Source of the DNA: an uncultured Clostridia bacterium
GTDB taxonomy: Bacteria > Bacillota > Clostridia > TANB77 > CAG-508
Assembly (NCBI GenBank): GCA_947625895.1
Contig: CANQPZ010000011.1
Coordinates: 1-39,852, forward strand
DNA: 39,852 nucleotides
Reading direction: 5' to 3'
In this document: positions 29,710 to 39,090 of the stretch, in pieces
Numbering within the stretch: the first letter of the stretch is position 1
Layout of the letters: the number at the start of each line of letters is the position of its first letter
The notes under the pieces: model-generated
The model's database searches: none
What the model was told of the DNA's origin: nothing
What the model saw: only the letters and a program-made list of their open reading frames with translations
Program-made: the position numbers and the translations under genes

Positions 29710-30504
29710 ATGGGAGAAGTTATAGTAATAACATCTGGTAAAGGTGGAGTTGGAAAAACAACAACAACTGCAAACTTAGGTTCTGCACTAGCTTTGGCCG
29801 GTAAAAAGGTTGCTTTAGTAGATACAGATATAGGTTTAAGAAATCTAGACGTTGTTATGGGACTAGAGAACAGGATTGTATATGACATTGTTGATGTCAT
29901 TGAAGAAAAATGTAAAGTTAGACAAGCTTTGATAAAAGATAAACGTTTTAAAGAATTGTTTTTACTTCCAGCAGCTCAGACAAGAGATAAGACTGCTATT
30001 AATGAAGAACAAATGAAAGAATTAATTTCTAAATTAAAAGAAGAATTTGAGTATATATTAATAGATTGTCCTGCTGGTATAGAGCAAGGTTTTAAAAATG
30101 CAATTGTTGGTGCTGATAGGGCAATTGTTGTTACTACAGCAGAAATTTCAGCAATTAGGGATGCTGACAGAATTATAGGTCTACTAGAATCTTCAGATAT
30201 TAAAAACCCAGAATTAATAGTAAATAGATTACGTCCAGCTATGGTAAAAAAAGGTGAAATGATGGATGTTGATGATATTGTTGATTTACTATCAATAGAT
30301 TTAATTGGTGTTGTTCCTGATGATGAATACATCATAACTCAAACTAATAAAGGTGAGCCTGTTATATCTAACAGAAAAGCACCTTCAGGAAAGGCATATA
30401 TTGAAATCTCAAGAAGAATTTTAGGAGAAAATATTGATGTAAGTGTACCTGGAAAAGAAACAGGTTTCTTTGCAAAATTAAAAAGAGCTTTTGGAAAAAA
30501 ATAG
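29710..30504 (+). CDS. minD: Septum site-determining ATPase MinD
   Basis: VIVITSGKGGVGKTTTTANLGSALALAGKKVALVDTDIGLRNLDVVMGLENRIVYD; C-terminal amphipathic GFFAKLKRAFGKK. Confidence 0.95.
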   Translation: MGEVIVITSGKGGVGKTTTTANLGSALALAGKKVALVDTDIGLRNLDVVMGLENRIVYDIVDVIEEKCKVRQALIKDKRFKELFLLPAAQTRDKTAINEEQMKELISKLKEEFEYILIDCPAGIEQGFKNAIVGADRAIVVTTAEISAIRDADRIIGLLESSDIKNPELIVNRLRPAMVKKGEMMDVDDIVDLLSIDLIGVVPDDEYIITQTNKGEPVISNRKAPSGKAYIEISRRILGENIDVSVPGKETGFFAKLKRAFGKK

Positions 30505-30524
30505 ATAATAACTGGAGGTAAACA

Positions 30525-31088
30525 ATGTTTGAAGGAATTTCAACTTTTTTTAAAAGAGTTTTTAAAGTAGGAAATTCAGCAGATGAAACATCTAAAGACA
30601 CAGCAAAAGAGAGATTACATTTAGTACTTATGCAAGATAGGGCTAATGTGTCTGCAGACTTTCTAGACTTAATGAAACAAGAAATTATAGAAGTTATCAA
30701 AAAATATATAGATGTTGATGAAAAAGAGATAGATGTTAGATTAACAAATCAACCTAATGATGACGGAACAACTGGTGCACCTGCACTTTATGCTAATATA
30801 CCAATCATTAATATAAAGAATGATGTTAAAGGCGAAAAAATTAGAGAACAAAAAGAGATGGAAGAAAAAAGCAAATTAGCAGATAATAAAGAAAATGAGC
30901 AAGAAGAAAAAGAAGAAATCGAAAAGGATGAAGAAGTAGAGCAAGAAGAAAAAGATAAGAAACAAAAAAAGAATAAAAAACATGGAAAAGAAGAGAATGA
31001 CGAGGAAGACATAAAAGAATCTGAAGAAGATAATGAGGATGTTGAAGAAGAAAATAGTAAAGACGATGATGATGAATCTGATGAATAA
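30525..31088 (+). CDS. minE: MinE with long acidic/charged C-terminal extension
   Basis: AKERLHLVLMQDRANVSADFLDLMKQEIIEVIKKYIDVDEKEIDVRLTN is MinE; residues after about 105 are nearly all E/D/K. Confidence 0.88.
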   Translation: MFEGISTFFKRVFKVGNSADETSKDTAKERLHLVLMQDRANVSADFLDLMKQEIIEVIKKYIDVDEKEIDVRLTNQPNDDGTTGAPALYANIPIINIKNDVKGEKIREQKEMEEKSKLADNKENEQEEKEEIEKDEEVEQEEKDKKQKKNKKHGKEENDEEDIKESEEDNEDVEEENSKDDDDESDE

Positions 31089-31136
31089 ATTTTAGCTCAT
31101 TGCTGTTTTTAAATATTACTGATGATGAGGTTGTAA

Positions 31137-32240
31137 ATGAGAAAAAAACTTTTAAAGAATATGGATTGGGGAGTATTAATCTGTACATTGTTACTATTTA
31201 TAGTAGGATTATTTGCACTCTTTTCTACTACTCAAAATTCTAATTATAATGAATTTATAAAACAATTGAAATGGTTTGCTATTAGCATACCATTTTTCGT
31301 ATTGGCTGTTGTGATTGATTATGAAAAGATTTTGAAAATTGCACCTGCTGCTTATGGAGTGTGTATATTCTTATTAATACTTGTTATATTTACGAATCCA
31401 ATCTCAGGAGCAAGTAGTTGGTTCACAATTGGTGGTGTTTCATTCCAGCCTTCAGAAATTGGCAAAGTTGTAACTATTTTATTTATGGCATATACATTGA
31501 ATCTAATACAGGCAAAAGGCAGAAAGGAAATTAATAGATTTCCTAAATTAATTGCATTTATAGCAGTAGCTGCTTTACCAATCTTTTTAATATTAAAAGA
31601 ACCTGACTTAGGTACATCTATTGCATATATTTTTGCAACAGTATTTATTCTTTTTACATCTGGAATTAATAAAAGATATATATTTTTAGCAATTTTGATT
31701 ATAGCAATAACAGCACCAATTATATATATGAATTTACCTGCACATGCTCTTGCAAGAATTGATGTCTTTATGCATCCAGAAAAAGATCCTAGAGGGGCTG
31801 GATATAACATAATGCAATCAAAACTTGCCATTGGAGCTGGAGAAGTATTTGGAATAGGTTATCTTCAAGGTAACCAAACTCAGTTAGGATATTTGCATCC
31901 AAAAACAACTGACTTTATTTTTTCTGCTATAGGGGAAGAAATGGGGTTTGTTGTTGCAGGAGCAATTGTTATTTTATATGTAATTTTAATTACTAGAATT
32001 ATTTTTATTGCAAAGACGGCAAAAGATAATGTTGGATCATGTATTACGATTGGAATTGCAGGTATTTTGTGTTTCCATATGCTTCAAAATATAGGAATGA
32101 CAATTGGTTTATTACCAATTACTGGTGTTCCTTTACCTTTTGTAAGTTATGGTGGAAGTTCACTGCTTGCTAATTTTATTGCAATTGGGTTGGTGCTTAA
32201 TGTTAGTGCGCGTCGTCAAAAAGCCATATTCATCGAATAG
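31137..32240 (+). CDS. rodA: SEDS family rod-shape/peptidoglycan glycosyltransferase RodA/FtsW
   Basis: FQPSEIGKVVTILFMA; KEPDLGTSIAY; IGEEMGFVVAG; TGVPLPFVSYGGSSLLANFIAIGLVLNVS. Confidence 0.9.
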   Translation: MRKKLLKNMDWGVLICTLLLFIVGLFALFSTTQNSNYNEFIKQLKWFAISIPFFVLAVVIDYEKILKIAPAAYGVCIFLLILVIFTNPISGASSWFTIGGVSFQPSEIGKVVTILFMAYTLNLIQAKGRKEINRFPKLIAFIAVAALPIFLILKEPDLGTSIAYIFATVFILFTSGINKRYIFLAILIIAITAPIIYMNLPAHALARIDVFMHPEKDPRGAGYNIMQSKLAIGAGEVFGIGYLQGNQTQLGYLHPKTTDFIFSAIGEEMGFVVAGAIVILYVILITRIIFIAKTAKDNVGSCITIGIAGILCFHMLQNIGMTIGLLPITGVPLPFVSYGGSSLLANFIAIGLVLNVSARRQKAIFIE

Positions 32241-32273
32241 GCGTTGAAAAAATAATCAGCATCTTGCTTCGTT

Positions 32274-32452
32274 AAAATTAAGTTTTGAAATCCTCATGTA
32301 CACACGTACACTCCGGTGTTCAAAACTTAATTTTGCCTTGCAATATACTAATTCTTTTTTCAACCTGATGACGGAAAAGATCATCGTACGCCTCCGGTAT
32401 TTTAATTGTAATTTGCCTAGCATAATGGCAATTCTTTTTCCAACCTGATGAC
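32274..32452. repeat. Structured intergenic repeat: inverted repeat plus about 80-bp imperfect tandem duplication
   Basis: AAAATTAAGTTTTGAA (32274-32289) / TTCAAAACTTAATTTT (32319-32334); CGTACACTCCGGT 32305 vs CGTACGCCTCCGGT 32385; AATTCTTTTT(T/C)CAACCTGATGAC at 32350 and 32430. Confidence 0.75.
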
Positions 32453-32482
32453 AGAGGAAAGTAAAGTAAAAGGAAATTTTAT

Positions 32483-33454
32483 ATGTTTGTTCATAAATTA
32501 AAAATTGGAAATGTAGAACTTGAAAATAATATTTTACTTGCTCCAATGGCAGGAGTAACCGATCTTGCTTTTAGAAAAATCTGTAAAGATTGTGGAGCTG
32601 GTCTTGTTGAGTGCGAAATGGTAAGTAGTAAAGCCATTTTTTACAATGATGAAAAAACATTAAAGATGTTAAATACAGACGGAGAAAAAAGACCTATATC
32701 AATGCAAATTTTTGGAAATGAACCTGATATTATGGGTGAAGCTGCTAAATTTTTAAATGGAAAGGCTGATATTATTGATATAAATATGGGATGCCCTGCT
32801 CCAAAAGTTGTAAAAAATGGAGATGGAAGTAAGTTATTACTTGATTTAGAACTTGTTGGAGAAATCGTCAGAAGTGTTGTAAAAAATAGTGAGATTCCTG
32901 TTACTGTAAAAATAAGAAAAGGATGGGATGATAATAATATTGTTGCAGTTGATGCTGCAAAAATTATAGAAGAGGCAGGAGCATCTGCAATTATAGTTCA
33001 TGGAAGAACACGTGATCAATTTTATACTGGAAAAGCTGATTGGGATATCATTAGAAAAGTAAAAGAAAATGTTTCTATACCTGTCATAGGTAATGGTGAT
33101 ATTATTGATGGAAAGACTGCTCAGGAAATTTTTGAAAAAACAGGTGTTGATGGCATAATGATAGGAAGAGCTTCTTTGGGAAATCCATGGATTTTTAAAG
33201 AGGTCATTTCATATTTAAATAATGAAGAATATGTTGGTATATCTAAGGAAGAAGTTTTAGATACAATCTTAAAACATTATGAATTGTTGTATAAAGAAAA
33301 AGGCGAGTATACTTGCGTTAGAGAGATGAGAAAGCATATTGCTTGGTATGTAAAGGGGATGAAAGATGCCAGTACTTTACGAAATGAAATAAATTTATTA
33401 GAGAATATGGATGAAGTTATAGAAAAATTGAAAAATTTCTTTGAAAAAAATTAG
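32483..33454 (+). CDS. dusB: tRNA-dihydrouridine synthase
   Basis: LAPMAGVTDLAFRKICKDCGAGL; DINMGCPAPKVVKNGDGSKLL; VHGRTRDQFYTGKADW; IGRASLGNPWIF. Confidence 0.93.
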   Translation: MFVHKLKIGNVELENNILLAPMAGVTDLAFRKICKDCGAGLVECEMVSSKAIFYNDEKTLKMLNTDGEKRPISMQIFGNEPDIMGEAAKFLNGKADIIDINMGCPAPKVVKNGDGSKLLLDLELVGEIVRSVVKNSEIPVTVKIRKGWDDNNIVAVDAAKIIEEAGASAIIVHGRTRDQFYTGKADWDIIRKVKENVSIPVIGNGDIIDGKTAQEIFEKTGVDGIMIGRASLGNPWIFKEVISYLNNEEYVGISKEEVLDTILKHYELLYKEKGEYTCVREMRKHIAWYVKGMKDASTLRNEINLLENMDEVIEKLKNFFEKN

Positions 33455-33594
33455 GAAAATCTACTTTAATTTTACATAAAAACTTTCATTATTCAGTTAT
33501 ACAATTTGAAATCAAAAAAATATTATTTTTTCTGTCACTTTTTGTTGATTTTTGCGAAAAAGTGTTATATATTTAATACGATTTATAAAAATAT

Positions 33595-33669
33595 GTTACA
33601 AACGAGTTACAAAAGCATTACAAAAACGTGACGCATTCTATTGACTTTTTTACAGAAATGTAATATTCT
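33595..33669 (+). promoter_or_regulatory. ftsA promoter with four upstream 11-bp units
   Basis: GTTACAAACGA GTTACAAAAGC ATTACAAAAAC GTGACGCATTC TA TTGACT -17 bp- TATTCT. Confidence 0.65.
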
Positions 33670-33709
33670 AAAACATATTTAAAAGATGTTGAAAAATGGA
33701 GGAATTATC

Positions 33710-34942
33710 TTGGCAATAGGAGATATAATTGTTGGAATTGATATAGGCACTTCCAAAGTTAGTACTGTCGTTGGCGAAGTTAATAATTTCAAGCAAATAG
33801 AGATAATTTGCAATACAACATGTAAATGCAATGGAATCAATAAAGGACAAATTATTGATGAGGATGCTATCTCTAATGCTATTTCTAGAACAATGAATGA
33901 AGCAGAAGAAATTGCTAATTTCAAAATTTCATCAGCATATATTACTATTCCAGGAAAATATATTACTATAGTTCAAAATAGTGTAGTAAAAGAGACAAAG
34001 GAAAAGCTAGAAAGCATTTCTTCAAAAGATGTTATTTCTGCACTAAATTCTGTTAGAGAAATTGAAATACCAGATGATTGTGAATTAATAGACATTCTTC
34101 CAGATAAATTTATTTTAGAAGACGGAAAAGTTGTTGACGATCCTATTGGAAAATTCAGTTCTAGTTTTACATTGATGGCACAATTAATATTAGCAGATAA
34201 AAATTACATAAAGAAGCTTACAAGCATCTGTAAAAAATCTGGAATTGATATAGATGGAATAGTTCCAATTACTCTTGCTGAAAGAAATTTAGTTTTGGAT
34301 AATAATGAATTAGATGATAATGTAATGATTCTTGATATCGGTGGAGGAAACACTGAAATAGGAATATTTAACGGTAATTCATTCTTATATACAAATACAC
34401 TTTCTCTTGGTGGAGATAATGTTACAAGCGATATTGCATATGTACTAAACATATCAAAAGAAGAAGCTGACAAATTAAAGAGACAATATGGTTTAGCATT
34501 AAAATCTTTTATAGATAATGATACAAACATTATACTTAATACATATAATGGTGCAGACACTAGAAATAAAACAATTAAGAGTTCTGAACTTATTGAAATA
34601 ATCGAAGCTAGAATTGAAGAAATATTTTCTTTAATTAATAAAGACATTACAGCACAAGGTTTAAAAAATGACATTAACTATGTGGTTTTAACAGGTGATG
34701 GAATTACAAACATTAGTAAAAGCGATATGGCTGGTAAGATTATTTTAAATACTCAAGTTAAATTTGCATCAGCAAGACTTTTAACTACAGTTAAACCTAC
34801 TTATAGAACAAGTTATGCACTTATCAGATATATTTCTTCAAAACCTTTTGTAAAAAGAGTTTCTAGTACTATTGATACAAAATCTGAAAAATCATTAATA
34901 AAAACTGTATTAGGAAAAGTTAGAGATTTCTTTTATTCATAA
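33710..34942 (+). CDS. ftsA: Cell division protein FtsA
   Basis: DIIVGIDIGTSKVSTVVGEV; VMILDIGGGNTEIGIF; TTG start preceded by GGAGGA. Confidence 0.85.
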   Translation: MAIGDIIVGIDIGTSKVSTVVGEVNNFKQIEIICNTTCKCNGINKGQIIDEDAISNAISRTMNEAEEIANFKISSAYITIPGKYITIVQNSVVKETKEKLESISSKDVISALNSVREIEIPDDCELIDILPDKFILEDGKVVDDPIGKFSSSFTLMAQLILADKNYIKKLTSICKKSGIDIDGIVPITLAERNLVLDNNELDDNVMILDIGGGNTEIGIFNGNSFLYTNTLSLGGDNVTSDIAYVLNISKEEADKLKRQYGLALKSFIDNDTNIILNTYNGADTRNKTIKSSELIEIIEARIEEIFSLINKDITAQGLKNDINYVVLTGDGITNISKSDMAGKIILNTQVKFASARLLTTVKPTYRTSYALIRYISSKPFVKRVSSTIDTKSEKSLIKTVLGKVRDFFYS

Positions 34943-35039
34943 AAGAAAGTTAAGTAGTTTTTAATTTTATCATTGATAGAGAAAAATTCTATCTAAAAAT
35001 AACTTTATATATATTTTAATTTGAAGGAGGAGTTACCGA

Positions 35040-36149
35040 ATGATAATGGAAAACGATGATAACAACAATTACATGATGGATGGAACAGCTACAATTAAAG
35101 TAATCGGTGTTGGTGGAGCCGGAAATAATGCTGTAAACAGAATGATTGAAGCTGGAATAAAAAATGTAGAATTTTTATCTGTTAACACAGATAGACAAGC
35201 ACTTCAAATGTCTAAAGCATCAACAAAAATTCAAATAGGTGAAAAACTTACTAGAGGACTTGGAGCTGGAGCAAACCCTGATATAGGAACTCAAGCAGCT
35301 GAAGAAAGTCGCACAGAAATAGCTGAAGCTTTACGCGGAGCTGATATGGTATTCGTTACTGCTGGTATGGGTGGTGGAACTGGAACAGGTGCAGCACCAA
35401 TAGTAGCTGGAACAGCAAAAGAAATGGGAATTTTAACAATAGGTGTTGTTACAAAACCATTTACTTTTGAAGGAAAGAAAAGATTAGCTCAAGCTGAAAG
35501 AGGAATTGAGAATTTAAAAGGTAAAGTTGATACTTTAGTTGTAATCCCAAATGATAAATTATTACAAGTTATAGATAGAAAAACATCAATAATTGAAGCT
35601 TTCAGAATGGCTGATGATATATTAAGACAAGGTGTTCAAGGTATATCAGATTTAATTGCTGTACCTGGACTAATCAATCTAGACTTTGCTGATGTTAAAA
35701 CAATAATGTTAGATAGAGGAATGGCTCATATGGGTATTGGTATTGCTTCTGGTGAAAACAGAGCAGAAGATGCTGCAAAACAAGCTATTCAAAGTCCATT
35801 ACTTGAAACATCAATTGAAGGAGCTAGAGGAGTTATTATTAATATTACTGGTGGTAGCGATGTTGGATTACATGAAGCAAATACTGCTGCTGAACTTATC
35901 CAACGCAGTGCTGATCCTGAAGCAAATATTATATTTGGTTCTGTTACTGATGATTCTATGGGTGATGAGATCCAAATCACTGTTATTGCTACAGGTTTTG
36001 AAAATGAAGATGAACAAGAACAAAAAGTTACAGGAATAGTAGATAGAGCTTGGAACAAAAAAATGAACACACCTACTTCTTCAGATTCAACAAATAGCAA
36101 TGAATTGGATATTCCAACTTTCTTAAGAAAAAATAAAAATATGAAATAA
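35040..36149 (+). CDS. ftsZ: Cell division protein FtsZ
   Basis: [38 protein letters not shown]-terminal LDIPTFLRK. Confidence 0.97.
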   Translation: MIMENDDNNNYMMDGTATIKVIGVGGAGNNAVNRMIEAGIKNVEFLSVNTDRQALQMSKASTKIQIGEKLTRGLGAGANPDIGTQAAEESRTEIAEALRGADMVFVTAGMGGGTGTGAAPIVAGTAKEMGILTIGVVTKPFTFEGKKRLAQAERGIENLKGKVDTLVVIPNDKLLQVIDRKTSIIEAFRMADDILRQGVQGISDLIAVPGLINLDFADVKTIMLDRGMAHMGIGIASGENRAEDAAKQAIQSPLLETSIEGARGVIINITGGSDVGLHEANTAAELIQRSADPEANIIFGSVTDDSMGDEIQITVIATGFENEDEQEQKVTGIVDRAWNKKMNTPTSSDSTNSNELDIPTFLRKNKNMK

Positions 36150-36192
36150 TGTATCCATTATTGTCAAAGAAAATATATATAGTAAGAAATAA

Positions 36193-36231
36193 AAAGAAAT
36201 AATCTACTTAGTGTAGATTATTTCTTTTTTT
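36193..36231 (+). terminator. Rho-independent terminator after ftsZ
   Basis: AAAGAAATAATCTAC TTAGT GTAGATTATTTCTTT plus T run. Confidence 0.85.
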
Positions 36232-36336
36232 CTACAATAAGATGTGACATGTTTTTTAATAAATTTAAAATATAATCATTTTAATCTGAAATAGGAAGGA
36301 ATGATTATGTATGCACATTAGTTTTCAAGGAGAGTA

Positions 36337-37183
36337 ATGTATATGACTATATATGTTGACATTGTTTTCATAGAAAATTTGATTATGAACTTATCAGTTA
36401 TTTTTGTAGAAGCTATTGTGCTAAACTTAGTTGGTAAAAAATTTAGAAAAGTCATTGCAGGTATTATTGGAAGTGTTTTTTATATCTTAACTTTAATTTT
36501 TCCGTTTATTTCATCATTGCAAGTAATAGTTACTGTTATTTTAGTTAAAATTGCTTTTGATCCATACTCATTAAAAATTTTATTAAAAGAAACATTTTTA
36601 TTTTATTGTATTAATTTTGTTTTTGGTGGTGTTTCTTTTGCACTTATTAACTTGTGGAATAAAGGAAAAGTTACGATATTAAATGGAATATTGTTTGGAA
36701 AATTTAACCTTATTGGAATATGCTTGAGTGCAATCATAGGAAGCGTTATTATAATAATTTTCTTAAAGAAAAATAAAAAAAATATTCTTAGAGATGCAGT
36801 TATAGTAGTAGATGGAAAGGAAAAGAAAGTAAGAATTTTATTTGACACTGGCAATTTATTAAGAGAGCCATACACAGATAAACCTGTTATTATTGTGGAA
36901 AAAAATATTTTAAAAGATCTTATAAGTGGAAAAGTGTTAGATGATTTAAGTAATATTATAAATCGGAAAAATGAAATTACCTATTGGAATGTTTATTATT
37001 CCATATAAAAGTATAGGCAATCAAAGTGGATATTTACTTGGATTCAAGCCTGATTATATAATTCTTAAGGGTAATGAAAAAAAAGTTCTAAAAGATGTAG
37101 TTATAGGAATTTGTGAAGATACATTAAGTGAAAATAATTTATATTCCGGAATTTTTGGATTGGAAATAGAAGGTATAGTTTAG
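36337..37183 (+). pseudogene. spoIIGA: SpoIIGA (sporulation sigma-E processing protease), split by +1 frameshift near 36964-36975
   Basis: ORF1 IYVDIVFIENLIMNLSVI...RILFDTGNLLREPYTDKPVIIVE; ORF2 KLPIGMFIIPYKSIGNQSGYLLGFKPDYI...; two halves join if one A is removed from CGGAAAAATGAAA. Confidence 0.85.
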
Positions 37184-37233
37184 AAAATTGTTTTTCAAAC
37201 TAAATTTGTGCCTTAGGAAGGATAAGAAGGAAT

Positions 37234-37947
37234 ATGAATATACTTGAGATTTTAAAAAATTTATTTAAAAAATTCACAAAAAGTGATTTGGAAAAGTTAC
37301 CTATTTTTTATATCAATGGAAGCCAAACTTTGCCACCACCGCTTAGTCCGGAGGAAGAAACAGAAGTATTATCAAAAATTAAGGATGATGAAAATTCCAA
37401 GAAAATACTGGTTGAAAGAAATTTAAGATTAGTAGTATATATAGCTAAAAAATTTGAGAACACAGGAGTTGATCTAGAAGATTTGATTTCAATTGGCACA
37501 ATTGGGCTAATGAAGGCTATAAATACGTTTAATGTAGATAAAAATATAAAACTTGCGACATATGCTTCAAGATGCATAGAAAACGAAATTTTGATGTACT
37601 TAAGAAGAAGCAATAGAATTAAAAGTGAAGTTTCTATTGATGAGCCACTTAATCAAGATAGAGATGGAAATGAACTACTTTTGTCTGACATACTTGGAAC
37701 AGATGAGGATATAATTTATAAAAATTTAGAAGATGAAGTAGATTATAAATTACTGAAAATTGCAATATCAAAACTTACTGATAAAGAAAAATATATTATG
37801 AATTTAAGATTTGGAATGGCCGGCTATAAAGAAAAAACTCAAAAAGAAGTTGCTGATATGCTGGGAATTTCACAAAGTTATATATCAAGATTAGAAAAGA
37901 AAATAATGTTAAAAATGCGTAAAGAAATCTCAAGTAAAACTGGATAG
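37234..37947 (+). CDS. sigE: Sporulation RNA polymerase sigma factor SigE
   Basis: [96 protein letters not shown]. Confidence 0.95.
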   Translation: MNILEILKNLFKKFTKSDLEKLPIFYINGSQTLPPPLSPEEETEVLSKIKDDENSKKILVERNLRLVVYIAKKFENTGVDLEDLISIGTIGLMKAINTFNVDKNIKLATYASRCIENEILMYLRRSNRIKSEVSIDEPLNQDRDGNELLLSDILGTDEDIIYKNLEDEVDYKLLKIAISKLTDKEKYIMNLRFGMAGYKEKTQKEVADMLGISQSYISRLEKKIMLKMRKEISSKTG

Positions 37948-38046
37948 ATATAAATGATAGTTAATTACTTTGCGATTTCTTAATTACATAAATTTAAGGT
38001 TTTAATCATACATATTAATAAGAATTTTTTGAGAGGATGACATTAA

Positions 38047-38643
38047 ATGAAAAGAAAAATTTTTATTGTGTGTATGATTTTTTTGTTCTTAATTTCTTGC
38101 GTTTTTGGTTATAAATTTTTTATTACTGGAAATAATAAAAACATCGATAACATTGGTGAGATAAATGATTTTATTTTGCAAATTAAAAATTATGATGTAG
38201 AAGCAAATGTAACAATTTATAGTAATAAAAATTCAAATACATATAATTTGAAACAACGTAAAGTGGAAGATTATCAAATTCAAGAAATTAATGATAATGA
38301 AGGAAATGGATTGATAATCGAAAATGACAATAATAAGGTGACAATAAAGAACACTAAACTTTCTGTAGAAGAGGTTTTTGAAAACTATAATGAAGTGGCA
38401 AAAAATGATGTTGGTTTTGATTCTTTTATAGAAAATTATGAAAATAGTGATGATGTTGAAATTACTGAAAATGAAAAATATTATATTGTATTTGTTAAGA
38501 TAAAAAACTCAAGAAATAAATATATAGAAAACAAGACTCTTTATATAGACAAGACTGAAAATAGGCCTGAAAAAATTGAAATTAAAGATGTAAACAATAA
38601 AGAAACAATTATCATAGAATATACTAAGTTTCAAATATTATAG
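38047..38643 (+). CDS. Putative secreted/lipoprotein, LolA/GerS-like fold possible
   Basis: Signal sequence with FLISC; body INDFILQIKNYDVEANVTIYSNKNSNTYNLKQRKVED resembles LolA-like clostridial lipoproteins; weak. Confidence 0.4.
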   Translation: MKRKIFIVCMIFLFLISCVFGYKFFITGNNKNIDNIGEINDFILQIKNYDVEANVTIYSNKNSNTYNLKQRKVEDYQIQEINDNEGNGLIIENDNNKVTIKNTKLSVEEVFENYNEVAKNDVGFDSFIENYENSDDVEITENEKYYIVFVKIKNSRNKYIENKTLYIDKTENRPEKIEIKDVNNKETIIIEYTKFQIL

Positions 38644-38709
38644 AAATATCTAATAATAAAATTCAATAACTTACCAGTTCGATATATAGAATTATTAGGA
38701 GTGATTGTT

Positions 38710-39063
38710 ATGGTAATCAAAAGAGGAGATATGTTTTATGCTGATTTAAGTCCAGTAATTGGTTCAGAACAGGGAGGTGTAAGACCTGTTTTAATAATTC
38801 AAAATGACACAGGAAATAAGTATAGTCCAACAGTAATTGCGGCAGCCATTACCTCTCAAGTTGGAAAAAATAAATTGCCAACACATATTGAAATTGATTC
38901 AAAGGATGTTGGCTTAAAATCTGATTCAGTAGTTCTTGCAGAACAAATCAGAACAATTGATAAGAGCAGATTAAAAGAAAAAATTGGTCATATAGATGAT
39001 GAAAAAATTATGGGAAAAATAAATAGCGCTATAGGTATAAGTTTTGGTTTAGCTAATGATTAA
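38710..39063 (+). CDS. mazF: MazF/PemK (EndoA-like) endoribonuclease toxin
   Basis: [47 protein letters not shown]...[17 protein letters not shown]; start set by AGGAG RBS. Confidence 0.92.
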   Translation: MVIKRGDMFYADLSPVIGSEQGGVRPVLIIQNDTGNKYSPTVIAAAITSQVGKNKLPTHIEIDSKDVGLKSDSVVLAEQIRTIDKSRLKEKIGHIDDEKIMGKINSAIGISFGLAND

Positions 39064-39090
39064 ATTAATTGGAAAGTTGAGAATTAATAT

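Noticed and set aside
30788-31188. Minus-strand Ser/Phe/Leu-rich ORFs opposite minE
   Set aside because: Antisense of the GAA/GAT-rich acidic tail, low-complexity artefact
32256-32546. Minus-strand ORF of 96 aa over the rodA-dusB gap
   Set aside because: Covers the structured repeat and the start of dusB; no RBS and no family-like motifs
33595-33638. CRISPR-like array
   Set aside because: Units are 11 bp with no spacers; it is a promoter-proximal phased repeat
35737-36100. Alternate-frame ORFs inside ftsZ
   Set aside because: FtsZ frame is conserved throughout, including the C-terminal peptide
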